Shown here in pieces: positions 36,833 through 45,351 of a DNA stretch of 64,000 nt. Positions within the stretch are counted from its first letter, which is position 1, and each line of letters opens with the position of its first letter. The notes beneath the pieces are model-generated. The model saw only the letters and a program-made list of their open reading frames with translations. It did no database searches and was not told the origin of the DNA. The position numbers were made by a program, and so were the translations under genes. Source of the DNA: Acidimicrobiaceae bacterium (GTDB lineage Bacteria; Actinomycetota; Acidimicrobiia; Acidimicrobiales; RAAP-2); contig DAHUYG010000050.1 in the NCBI GenBank assembly GCA_027315315.1, positions 1 through 64,000 on the forward strand, written 5' to 3'.

Positions 36833-38761
36833 ATGGCGGGACTGGCCTTCGAGAAGGTGACCAAGCGCTTCGACGGCGCCCTCGCCGTTGACGGGCTCGA
36901 TCTCGAGGTGCACGACGCTGAGCTCCTGGTGCTGCTCGGTCCCTCGGGGTGCGGCAAGACCACCGCGCTGCGGATGGTCGCCGGCCTGGAGGACGTCTCT
37001 GAGGGGACCATCCGCATCGGCGATCGGGTCGTCAACGACATGGAGCCGAAGGACCGGGACGTCGCGATGGTGTTCCAGTCCTATGCCCTGTACCCGCATC
37101 TCAGCGTGGCCAAGAACATCGAGTTCCCCCTCCGCCAGCGCGGCGTGGAGAAGCTCGAGCGTGAACGCCAGGTACGCGAGGCGGCGTCGACCCTTGGCCT
37201 GAGCGCGCTGCTCGACCGGCGGCCCGGGCAGCTCTCGGGCGGCCAGCGCCAGCGGGTCGCCCTCGCCCGGGCGATCGTTCGCTCCCCCCAGGCCTTCCTC
37301 ATGGACGAGCCGCTCTCCAACCTGGACGCCACGCTGCGCACCCAGACGAGGGCCGACATCGTGACGCTGCAGCAGCGCCTCGGGACCACCACCTTGTACG
37401 TGACTCACGACCAGGTGGAGGCGATGACCATGGGTGACCGGATCGCGGTGATGAGCGCCGGCGTCCTCCAACAGGTGGGTGCGCCCCAGGAGATCTACGC
37501 GTCGCCGGTCAACCTCTTCGTCGCAGGGTTCCTCGGCAACCCCGGGATGAACCTGCTGAAGGGCACGGTCGAACGAGAGCCGGCCGGCACGACCGTCCGG
37601 GTGGAGTCGGGCTCGGTGCCCTTCCCGCCCGAGATCGAACTGCCGGCCAACGCCGAGGTGGTCGTGGGGTTCCGACCCGAGGCGATCGCGATCGATCCCC
37701 GGGGCTCGCTCGGCGCGATCGTCAACATCGTCGAGTTGCTCGGCGCCGACGTGCACGTCGTGTGCCGCGTCGGTGACGCCAGGCTGATCGTGCGCCAGGA
37801 CGTCCTTCGGCCACGGCCCGAGATCGGCGAGCGCATCACGCTGGCCGTCGACCCCCAAGCCATCCACGTGTTCGACGCGGCGAACGGCCGACGGCTGGCC
37901 AGGGCGCAGGCACCGGGGCCGCGGCGGGCCGGCCCGGCCGCCGTTGTGAGCGTCGGGGCCAACGCGTTCGAGCGCAAGCGCTGGAACGACGAGGCCTGGA
38001 CCACCGCCTGGTTGAAGCGGGAGGCGGTCACCGCGTCGGTGATGCCGCTCTTCATCGAGCACCTGTTGGTGGCCCCCGATGACCGCGTGCTCGAGATCGG
38101 CTCGGGCACGGGCAACCTCGCGATCGAGCTCGCGCCTCGGGTGTCACCGGGCGGTTCGGTCCTCGGCACCGATCTCTCCGAGCGCCTCGTGGCGATCGCC
38201 CGCGAGAAGGCCGAGCGGGCCGGCGCGGACGCGGCGCACTTCGCCGTCCTCGACGCGCAGATCGCCTCCTTCGAGGATGCTCCCTTCGATGCCGCGGTCA
38301 GTCAGTTCGGCGTCATGTTCTTCGACGACCCGGTGGCGGCGTTCGCCAACGTCGCCCGCCAGCTGTCGCCCGGGGCGCGGCTCACCTTCGTCTGCTGGCA
38401 GGACGTCGAGGCCAACCCGTGGTGCGTCAGCCCCCTCCTCCTGCGTTACCTCGGGAACGCCGCCCCCCCACCGGCGCCCGACGGCGTGGCCCCCGGACCC
38501 TTCGCGTTCGGCAACCCCGACCGGGTGCGCTCGATCCTGCGCCTGGCCGGGTTCTCAGACATCGAGCGGACCCCCTACGAGCGCAGCACGACGGTCGAAC
38601 GCGAGGTGCTTTTCGACCCGGGCCAGCTCGAACAGATCGATCCGACGGAGCGACCGGCGGTGAGCGTCGCCGTCGAGGAGCGGCTCGCCCCCTTCAAGGG
38701 GGCCGACGAGCGCTTCGAGGTCCCGCTCGCGTTCCACGTCTTCTCGGCCCGCCGCGTCTGA
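36833..38761 (+). CDS. ABC sugar-importer ATPase fused to SAM methyltransferase
   Basis: A 642-aa fusion. Residues 1-365 are a complete MalK/UgpC/MsmK-type ATPase: Walker A GPSGCGKTT, Q loop FQSYALYPH, signature LSGGQRQRVALARA, Walker B FLMDEP, H loop VTHDQ, and a TOBE-like C-terminus. Residues about 375-642 are a class I methyltransferase with motif I VLEIGSGTGNLAIEL (near 418), resembling UbiE-type enzymes. The frame is open throughout. A GTG at 37946 (codon 372) could also start the methyltransferase alone. No ABC permease genes are adjacent. The fusion may be real or a recent loss of a stop. Confidence 0.85.
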   Translation: MAGLAFEKVTKRFDGALAVDGLDLEVHDAELLVLLGPSGCGKTTALRMVAGLEDVSEGTIRIGDRVVNDMEPKDRDVAMVFQSYALYPHLSVAKNIEFPLRQRGVEKLERERQVREAASTLGLSALLDRRPGQLSGGQRQRVALARAIVRSPQAFLMDEPLSNLDATLRTQTRADIVTLQQRLGTTTLYVTHDQVEAMTMGDRIAVMSAGVLQQVGAPQEIYASPVNLFVAGFLGNPGMNLLKGTVEREPAGTTVRVESGSVPFPPEIELPANAEVVVGFRPEAIAIDPRGSLGAIVNIVELLGADVHVVCRVGDARLIVRQDVLRPRPEIGERITLAVDPQAIHVFDAANGRRLARAQAPGPRRAGPAAVVSVGANAFERKRWNDEAWTTAWLKREAVTASVMPLFIEHLLVAPDDRVLEIGSGTGNLAIELAPRVSPGGSVLGTDLSERLVAIAREKAERAGADAAHFAVLDAQIASFEDAPFDAAVSQFGVMFFDDPVAAFANVARQLSPGARLTFVCWQDVEANPWCVSPLLLRYLGNAAPPPAPDGVAPGPFAFGNPDRVRSILRLAGFSDIERTPYERSTTVEREVLFDPGQLEQIDPTERPAVSVAVEERLAPFKGADERFEVPLAFHVFSARRV

Positions 38762-38950
38762 CGCTCCGACCGCCATGCGGCGCGAGCTGGGTCGATGCGA
38801 CACTAAATGACCAAGAATCGCCGCAGCTGAGCGTTAGGCTCCCCCCACCAGGGAGAACCGGACCCCGAGGGTCGAAGCGGTCGGCTCTCGGGGTCCGCAG
38901 GTGGCGCGCGGCCCTGCGTCCTCGCGACTCATCCCTGCGACCGAAGGATC
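38762..38950. other. Intergenic region before the regulator gene
   Basis: A 189-base gap without a gene. A TAGGCT at about 38834 could be a -10 box giving a leader of roughly 105 bases to the ATG at 38951. No convincing -35 or operator is seen. Confidence 0.3.
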
Positions 38951-41900
38951 ATGAGGCGGGCCGTGGGACAAAGAGATCTGCCGACCGGCGCAGAACGGCC
39001 GACCGATCCCCCGCTCGGGGTCGAGCCGGTCCCGCTCGATCGTCCCGACCACTTCGAACCGGTGCCGGTCCTCTCCCCCGGTCCCGGTCGGGGCGTCGGG
39101 CCCCGCCCGGAGCCCGCGAGCGGTCTCGTGGCACGCAACCGGGAGCTGGCCCATCTCGACCACATCTTGTGGAAGGCGAGGGCCGGATCGGCCAGCGCTG
39201 TGGCGCTGCGCGGCGAGCCCGGGGTCGGCAAGAGCGCGTTGATCGAGGCCACGGTCGCCCGGGCCAGCGACTTCTCGATCGTCCGCCTGCGCGGCACGGC
39301 GCACGCGCAGCGCGACCCGACGGCCGCCGAATGGCCCCAGCCGGTCGTCGAGCTCCTACGCGGTGCCCCGCCGTCGTCGAGCTCCGACGGCGGCGGTTCG
39401 ATCGAGCTCTCCCCCCAGCAGCTCCAGGCGGGCGTCGAGGCCGCCGCCCGGGCGGTGCGCAAGCTCCACGACGAGGCCCACTCGCCGCTCCTGCTCGCCA
39501 TCGACGATGTCCATCTCCTGCCCGACTGGTTCCCCGATGTCATCGGACAGGCCGTCACGCGGGAGCTGGCCGACCTGCCCGTGGCGCTGGTGCTCGCCTG
39601 GCGTGACACCCCCCACGTTGCTTCGCCCGAGCTCGACGTCCCGATTCCCGAGCACCGCCTGGAGGGGCTGAGCCTCGCCCAGGCGAGCGCGCTCGTGCTC
39701 CAGCAGTTCGGCGAGCTCCCGGCCGAGCCGGTCCTCCACGCGCTGGTCGCGGCGACCGGCGGGAACCCGAGCGCGCTGATCGACGCCTGCAACCGGCTGA
39801 GCGAGGAGCAGCTCCAGGGCTGGCGCCCGCTTCCCGAGCCGATCCCGATCGGGCAGGGCCTCGTCGCCGCGTTCTCCGAGCGCCTCGCCCACATGGGTGA
39901 GGACATCCGCTATGCGATGGCGGCCGCGGCCGCCGGCCGGCTGCCGGTGAGCATCCTCGAGTCGGCCCTCGAGGACCTCGGTCTCAGCCTCGAGGTGCTC
40001 CGTCCCGCCCAGAAGGCGGGGATCGTGCTCCTGCGGGGCGAGCGCCTCGACTTCGCCCATCCCCTCGTGCGGTCCGCCGCCTTCTGGTCGGTGCCCAAGG
40101 AGCTGCGCTACCGGGCCCATGCCGCCATCTCCCGGGCCTTTTCGACGCGGGGTCAGCTCGAGCGGGGGGCCTTCCACGCGTCCCAGCACACGGTCCGCCG
40201 CGACGAGGCCGTGGCCCGGCTCTTCACCCAGAGCGCCCGGATCGCCCTCGACCGGGGCGACGCCACACGCGCCGCCCTGCACGAGGAGATGGCCGCCGAC
40301 TACGGGCCGACCGACGATGCGAGCGCCCGCCACCTGGCCCGCGCCGCCTCGCTGTGGATGAGCGTCGGCGAGGTCGCCCGGGCGCGGGTGTGCGTCGAGC
40401 GCGCCGAGGACTTCTCGGTGTCCGAGCGCGTCGAGTGCGAGATCGCCTACCAGCGGGCCCGCTGCCGCATGGCTGGCGACCTGGCCCCGGCCGTCGCCGA
40501 CGAGATGCGCGACGCCGCCGAACGCTGCGCGGCCGACGCCCCCTATCGGGCGGTGCTCATGCTGGTCGACGCGGTGGCGTGCCAGCTCTTGGGGGGAGCA
40601 TCGGACGACTCGGCCGAGGTGGCCAAGCAGGCCGTGCGCCTGGCCCGCACGGTGAGCAGCCACGCCGAGGCGCTCGCCACCTCCACCCTGGGAGCGGCCA
40701 ACGTCTTTGAGGGCAGCCCGAGCACCCGGGTGGACGTCGACCTCATGGCGGTCAGCTCGCTGCTCATCGGCCAGACCCAGGAGTTCGCGGCGTCCCCCCA
40801 GCTCGCCCTCGTCATCGGCGACAGCCTCGTGCACCAGGGGCACCTCGACCAGGGCGTGCGCTGGGCCCAGTGGATCGAAGACTGTGCCGACACCGTCGGC
40901 GACCGCGCGCTCATGGCGGTGCCCTCGCTCATCAGGGCCACGGTCTCGCTCGGCCAGGGCGACCTGGCAGAGGCGACGCGCGACGCGGGTGCGGCGGTCG
41001 AGCTGGCCGAGCGCTGCGGGCAGCAGACGCTCGCGGCGCGGGCCTTCGGCGTCCTGGCCGAGGCCGACGCCGGGCACGGCTCCTACGACGCCGCCTTCGA
41101 GGTGGCAGCCCGCCTCTTCGGGCTGAGCGGGGAGGTCGGTCGGACGGCCCGGGTCCAGACGCTCACCATGCTGGCCAACCTCGAGCTCCAACGCGGCCGG
41201 GTCTCGTCGGCGTTCGCCTGGCTCGGCGCGGCCGAGGACGACGCGGTGCCCAAGGTCGGCCAGCGCGCCGCCAACCCCCATCACGACACCGTCCGGGCTT
41301 CGTTCGCCCCGGCCGAGATCGAGATCATGGTCCTCGGCCGGCGTCGGCACATGGTCGCTCCCCTGGTCGACGTGGTCTCGCGCGCCCGCAAGGCCGGGGC
41401 GGTGCGCCCGGGCTGGTCCGAGTGGGTGAGCGGGGTCGCGACCGACGACATCGCCGACGCCTCCGAGATGCTCGGCAACGCACGCGACGCCCTCTCGGGC
41501 CAGCCGCTGCTCGCGGCCCGCGTCGAGCTGTGCTGGGGGGTCCGGCTGGCCGAGGCCGGCCGGGTGGAGGAGGCCCTGGGCCACCTCCAGGAGGCGGCCA
41601 GGGCCTTCGAGCGCCTCGCTGCGCCGGGCTGGCTCGCCCTCGTCCAGCGCGAGTTCACCCTCTTGCCCTCGGCCGAGGAGTTCGGCGAGGCGGCGCTCGC
41701 CGCCATGGCCGCCGAGACCCAGCCGCCCCCCGTCGTCGGTGGGGCCGACGCCGAGCATGCGCCCTGGGAGATCACGCTCCTCGGGTCCTTCTCGGTGCGC
41801 CGGTTCGGCGAGCCGGTCTCGCTCCCGCTCTCGCTCGCCGCCCAGGGGCTGAAGATCGTGGCACTGCACGAGAAGATCCCCGTCGAGGAGCTCGTCGAGC

Positions 41901-42487
41901 TGCTCTGGCCCGACGCCGCGCCAGGCGTCGGGACCCGGCGCCTGCGCAACGTGCTGTGGCGGGTACGGGCGGCGAGCGGCGAGCTCTTGGAGCGCGACGA
42001 CAACTTCATCCGCCTCGCCCCCGACGCGCTCACCGATGTCGGTCGGTTCCGCCAGCTGGCCGAGGAGGCGATCCGGCGCGACACGCCGCCCGAGGAGGCC
42101 GGCCGGATCGCCCGGGAGGCCCTCCTCCTCTATCGCGGCGAGCTGCTGCCCGGTGACCGCTACGCGGACTGGGCGGCCGGCCCTCGCGAGTCCTTCGCCC
42201 GCCTCTATATCCAGCTCCTCGAGCTGCTCTTGGACGAGGCGATCGGTCACGAGCACCTCCAAGAGGCCCTCGCGCTCTTGGACCGCCTGATCGACGCCGA
42301 CCCCTACGAGGAGCACAACTACCTCCGGGCAGCCGAGCTGCTGGCCCGCTCGGGCAACCGACGGCGCGCTCTGTCCACACTCGAGCGGGCCGAACGGATG
42401 CTGGCCGACCTCGGCGTGCCGCCGTCGCGCGCCCTCGTGCGGACGCGCGACGAGCTGCGGGGGGACGACGCGCCCGAGGCGCCCTGA
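38951..42487 (+). CDS. Large ATPase-type transcriptional regulator with C-terminal SARP/BTAD domain
   Basis: A 1178-aa protein. A Pro-rich head (1-55) precedes a STAND/AAA ATPase with Walker A GEPGVGKSA near 88 and LLLAIDDVH near 181. TPR-like helical repeats run from about 400 to 920. The end (937-1175) is a winged helix (ITLLGSFSVRRFGEPV...LVELLWPDA...LRNVLWRVR) plus a bacterial transcriptional activation domain (BTAD). In classical AfsR/SARP proteins the DNA-binding part is N-terminal; here it is last, as in MalT/LuxR-type architecture. It lies just before the exopolysaccharide genes and is a good candidate for their activator (inference). ATG 38951 has GAAGG before it. Confidence 0.87.
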   Translation: MRRAVGQRDLPTGAERPTDPPLGVEPVPLDRPDHFEPVPVLSPGPGRGVGPRPEPASGLVARNRELAHLDHILWKARAGSASAVALRGEPGVGKSALIEATVARASDFSIVRLRGTAHAQRDPTAAEWPQPVVELLRGAPPSSSSDGGGSIELSPQQLQAGVEAAARAVRKLHDEAHSPLLLAIDDVHLLPDWFPDVIGQAVTRELADLPVALVLAWRDTPHVASPELDVPIPEHRLEGLSLAQASALVLQQFGELPAEPVLHALVAATGGNPSALIDACNRLSEEQLQGWRPLPEPIPIGQGLVAAFSERLAHMGEDIRYAMAAAAAGRLPVSILESALEDLGLSLEVLRPAQKAGIVLLRGERLDFAHPLVRSAAFWSVPKELRYRAHAAISRAFSTRGQLERGAFHASQHTVRRDEAVARLFTQSARIALDRGDATRAALHEEMAADYGPTDDASARHLARAASLWMSVGEVARARVCVERAEDFSVSERVECEIAYQRARCRMAGDLAPAVADEMRDAAERCAADAPYRAVLMLVDAVACQLLGGASDDSAEVAKQAVRLARTVSSHAEALATSTLGAANVFEGSPSTRVDVDLMAVSSLLIGQTQEFAASPQLALVIGDSLVHQGHLDQGVRWAQWIEDCADTVGDRALMAVPSLIRATVSLGQGDLAEATRDAGAAVELAERCGQQTLAARAFGVLAEADAGHGSYDAAFEVAARLFGLSGEVGRTARVQTLTMLANLELQRGRVSSAFAWLGAAEDDAVPKVGQRAANPHHDTVRASFAPAEIEIMVLGRRRHMVAPLVDVVSRARKAGAVRPGWSEWVSGVATDDIADASEMLGNARDALSGQPLLAARVELCWGVRLAEAGRVEEALGHLQEAARAFERLAAPGWLALVQREFTLLPSAEEFGEAALAAMAAETQPPPVVGGADAEHAPWEITLLGSFSVRRFGEPVSLPLSLAAQGLKIVALHEKIPVEELVELLWPDAAPGVGTRRLRNVLWRVRAASGELLERDDNFIRLAPDALTDVGRFRQLAEEAIRRDTPPEEAGRIAREALLLYRGELLPGDRYADWAAGPRESFARLYIQLLELLLDEAIGHEHLQEALALLDRLIDADPYEEHNYLRAAELLARSGNRRRALSTLERAERMLADLGVPPSRALVRTRDELRGDDAPEAP

Positions 42488-42517
42488 GCAGCGACCGAGT
42501 TCGCGACCCGCTCGGAC

Positions 42518-43543
42518 TCAGCCCGTTGCGGCGGTGGCGGCCCGACCCGGGACCGGGTTGCGCCCCGGACCACTCGCCGGCGTCCCGTAGAAGGCCCCCT
42601 CGCCGGCCACGCTCCCCCAGACGAGGACGAAGCGCCGCGCGAGCTTGGCCAACGCGACCCGGCCGCCGTCCCAGCCGAGGGCGCCCACCAGCCTCGAGGA
42701 GGCGAGCACCCAGCGCGCCGCCACCGGCGCCCGGCTCGACCCGCCCACCGAGCGCACGAGCGACCCGAGCGGGGACGGCAGGTCCTCGGTGAAGCACGAG
42801 GGGTCGAAGGGCCCGAGGTCGGGGTGCAGCCGGTGGAGCAGCTCCACCCCGGCCCCGCGTCGCCGGGCGTCGCGCAGGAACATTGCGTCGTCGCGACGAT
42901 GGCGGTGCTCGGCCACGAGCGTGGGATCGAAGACCCCCACCAGGCCGGCCGCAGCCAACCGGAGGCCGAGGTCCTGGTCAGCGTGGTAGGAGCAAGTGAA
43001 GGCGTCCGAGTGGAGCCCGACGGCGAGCGCGTCGGCCCTTCGAAGCGAGACGTTGCCGAGCCAGAGGTGCTCGAGCACCCCGAGCGCCCCGGCCTCCATC
43101 GCGGCGACGAGCGCCCGGTAGTCGCGAGCGTAGAGCCGGCTCCCGACGTCGGCCCGGCCCGCCTCGAGGGCGACCGGCATCGGCCCGACCACGACCCTTC
43201 CCGAGCGCCCGATGTGCGCAGCGGCGTGCGCCGCGGCGAGCCCGGGGCCGGGGAAGACGTCGTCGTCGAGCAAGAGCACGACCTCGGCGTCGGTCAACGA
43301 GAGCCCGGTCTCGAGCGCCCTCAGTTGGCCGCCCCTCGGCACCTGGGTGAACACGAGGCGTTCGTGGCGCCGGGAGAGCCCGGCGAGGGTGACCATCGAT
43401 GCATCGTCGTCGCCGTCGACGACGACGACGAAGTGGCGGACCGCGGCGTCGGCGAGCACCCGCTCGGCGAGCTCGTCGAGATGCTCGGGGCGCCCCATGG
43501 TCGCCATCACGACCGAGACGCTCGGTGCGCACGGGAGGCTCAC
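42518..43543 (-). CDS. Family 2 glycosyltransferase
   Basis: A 341-aa GT-A enzyme. SVSVVMATMGRPEHLDELAE opens the fold, and VVLLLDDDVFPGPGL holds the DxD metal site. HADQDLGLRLAAAG is a typical acceptor-domain motif. A Cys/Pro-rich end follows. It would add a sugar to the lipid-linked exopolysaccharide repeat made by the next gene's product. GTG 43543 overlaps the stop of the sugar transferase. Confidence 0.85.
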   Translation of the reverse strand: MSLPCAPSVSVVMATMGRPEHLDELAERVLADAAVRHFVVVVDGDDDASMVTLAGLSRRHERLVFTQVPRGGQLRALETGLSLTDAEVVLLLDDDVFPGPGLAAAHAAAHIGRSGRVVVGPMPVALEAGRADVGSRLYARDYRALVAAMEAGALGVLEHLWLGNVSLRRADALAVGLHSDAFTCSYHADQDLGLRLAAAGLVGVFDPTLVAEHRHRRDDAMFLRDARRRGAGVELLHRLHPDLGPFDPSCFTEDLPSPLGSLVRSVGGSSRAPVAARWVLASSRLVGALGWDGGRVALAKLARRFVLVWGSVAGEGAFYGTPASGPGRNPVPGRAATAATG

Positions 43544-45036
43544 CGGTCGGTTCCCACGCCCCCGCCGCGCAAGAGCCGGCCCGGGGTCCGCGACAAGATC
43601 CGGATGTCGGCCGTGAACGACCAGCTGGCCACGTACTGGCAGTCGAGGCGGCACAGCTCCTCGAAGCGAAGGTCGTGCTGGCCGCACACCTGCCAGAGCC
43701 CGGTCAGGCCCGGGCGGATCTCGAAGCGTCGCTCCACCCACTCGGGCAGGACCGAGCACTCCTCGGGGACAAAGGGGCGCGGGCCGACGAGGGACATCTC
43801 GCCGCGCAGCACGTTCCAGAGTTGGGGCAGCTCGTCGACGCCGAGCCGGCGCAGGACCCGCCCGACCGGGGTGACCCTGCTCTCGACGTCGGGCAGCTTG
43901 GCGAGCGGGACCGGCACGAGCCGCTCGCCAAGCGTCGTCTCGGTCGGACGCGGCTCGCGCATCGTGCGGAGCTTCAGGATCTCGAATGGTCGCCGGTCCT
44001 GCCCGAGGCGGGCCTGACGGAACAGGACCGGTCCCGGGGAGGTCGCCTTGATGGCGAGGATGGACGCCACGAGCACTGGCGAGGCCACAAGGAGCCCGAG
44101 CGCGGACCCCGCGAGGTCAAAGGCGCGCTTCACGAACCTCCAGAAACGAGAGGGACTGCCGCCGTCGAGGCTGATGACCGAGAGGCCGTCCAGATCCTCG
44201 AAGGTGGCCTCCCAACCGGTGAGCTCGAAGTAGCGGGGCACGACATCGACGGCGACCGCTCCGACGAGCGACCGGAGGATGTCGGTCGTCCGGGCCGGGT
44301 GCGAGCGGCTGAAGGCGACGACCACGCGGTCGATCGCCCCCACCCGGCAGATGGTCGGCAGGGAGGCCAGGTCGCCCAGGACCGGCTGGTCCGCGACCGG
44401 GTCGTCGTCGACGTAGCCGACGAGATCCACGTGTCGCGACCGTCCGAGTCGCGCCCCCACGTCGGCCGCGATGGTGCCGGTGCCCACGACGACCACGCGC
44501 GCCGGGCGCACGTCGCTGCGCCCCCGGGCACCGATCACGGCCGCCCGGGCGATCGGCAGGGCCACCGCACACCCCCCGAAGGCTGTGGCGATGGCCGCCG
44601 GGTGCAGCGGGCCGTGGAGAAGGGAGGGGAACAGGGCGCCGACCGCGAGGGTGAGGAGCGCGCCGATGACGATGGCGGACTCGAGGTTCCCGAGGTCGTC
44701 GGCCGGGGCCGGCGCGATGTGGCGGCGGGCCTTCGGGTAGACGCGCTTGGCGACGGCCGCCAGCGCGAGGGCGGTCCACGAGATGCCGACGAACTCGAGG
44801 GTGGCGAGGACCGAGGACACGCCCCCGGTGAGGGTTCCGAGAAGGTTCCCGGCGACCAGAAGGACGAGGAGCCCGACCAGGCCGTCGCTCAGCGCGAGCC
44901 AGGTCCACCCCAGCCTGCGGCGGTCGCGCTCGAGGGGGATCGAAAGGAGAGCGCGGCGCGCTCGGCTGCCACCGAGGACCGAGAGCGTGCCGGTCGGCGT
45001 CTCGATCGTGCCGCGCGGAAGGGTCCGGCTGCTCAT
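43540..45036 (-). CDS. Undecaprenyl-phosphate sugar-phosphate transferase (polyprenyl glycosylphosphotransferase)
   Basis: A 498-aa initiating enzyme of exopolysaccharide synthesis. There are four to five TM helices in the first half, a Rossmann-like central domain (VVVVGTGTIAADVGARLG), another TM (FDLAGSALGLLVASPVLVASILAI), and the catalytic C-terminus with KATSPGPVLFRQ, KLRTM, LRRLGVDELPQLWNVLRGEMSLVGPRP and PGLTGLWQV. It transfers a hexose-1-phosphate to undecaprenyl phosphate. ATG 45036 overlaps the 66-aa gene. Confidence 0.94.
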   Translation of the reverse strand: MSSRTLPRGTIETPTGTLSVLGGSRARRALLSIPLERDRRRLGWTWLALSDGLVGLLVLLVAGNLLGTLTGGVSSVLATLEFVGISWTALALAAVAKRVYPKARRHIAPAPADDLGNLESAIVIGALLTLAVGALFPSLLHGPLHPAAIATAFGGCAVALPIARAAVIGARGRSDVRPARVVVVGTGTIAADVGARLGRSRHVDLVGYVDDDPVADQPVLGDLASLPTICRVGAIDRVVVAFSRSHPARTTDILRSLVGAVAVDVVPRYFELTGWEATFEDLDGLSVISLDGGSPSRFWRFVKRAFDLAGSALGLLVASPVLVASILAIKATSPGPVLFRQARLGQDRRPFEILKLRTMREPRPTETTLGERLVPVPLAKLPDVESRVTPVGRVLRRLGVDELPQLWNVLRGEMSLVGPRPFVPEECSVLPEWVERRFEIRPGLTGLWQVCGQHDLRFEELCRLDCQYVASWSFTADIRILSRTPGRLLRGGGVGTDR

Positions 45037-45233
45037 CGCCGGACCTCGGGTTCGGCCCGGGGCCCTTGACCCCGACCCGCCGCGTCACCGGCCGTCTCGA
45101 GCACGAAGGCGAGGAGCTCGTCCACCGAGCGCACGGCGTGGCGCCGGCCCGTGGCCACCGCCTCCACGACGCCGGCGAACTGCCCCTCAGGCAGGCCGTC
45201 GGGGCGGACTCGCAGCACGTAGGAAACGAACAT
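45033..45233 (-). CDS. 66-aa conserved-looking protein of the EPS operon
   Basis: Reads MFVSYVLRVRPDGLPEGQF... with a strand-turn-strand-helix pattern (VSYVLRV, GQFAGVVEAV, RRHAVRSVDELLAFVLE) and a charged, disordered end. Its stop overlaps the ATG of the sugar transferase, and a TACCGT box lies 6 nt before its own ATG (45233). It heads the minus-strand EPS operon. No domain is recognised; it could be a small regulator of the transferase. Confidence 0.65.
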   Translation of the reverse strand: MFVSYVLRVRPDGLPEGQFAGVVEAVATGRRHAVRSVDELLAFVLETAGDAAGRGQGPRAEPEVRR

Positions 45234-45239
45234 GCCACG

Positions 45240-45245
45240 ACGGTA
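45240..45245 (-). promoter_or_regulatory. Leaderless -10 (TACCGT) of minus-strand EPS operon
   Basis: TACCGT, six bases, ATG 45233. Confidence 0.5.
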
Positions 45246-45338
45246 CGGAACGGCCGTCCGCCGACCGTCCCCGCCGAGAAGTGCCCGAGAGGGGCGAAGT
45301 GGGGACACCCGAAAGACGTTCGTGGGACCGGCCGCTCG

Positions 45339-45344
45339 TAGTCT
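45339..45344 (+). promoter_or_regulatory. Leaderless -10 (TAGTCT) of the diguanylate cyclase operon
   Basis: TAGTCT, seven bases, ATG 45352. It forms a divergent pair with the box at 45240-45245, so one intergenic region drives both EPS operons. Confidence 0.5.
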
Positions 45345-45351
45345 GCTCGCC

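Noticed and set aside
39356-42316. A 986-codon open frame opposite the large regulator gene
   Set aside because: It is antisense to a gene with clear ATPase and SARP motifs. Long antisense frames are expected in such GC-rich DNA, and it shows no domain.
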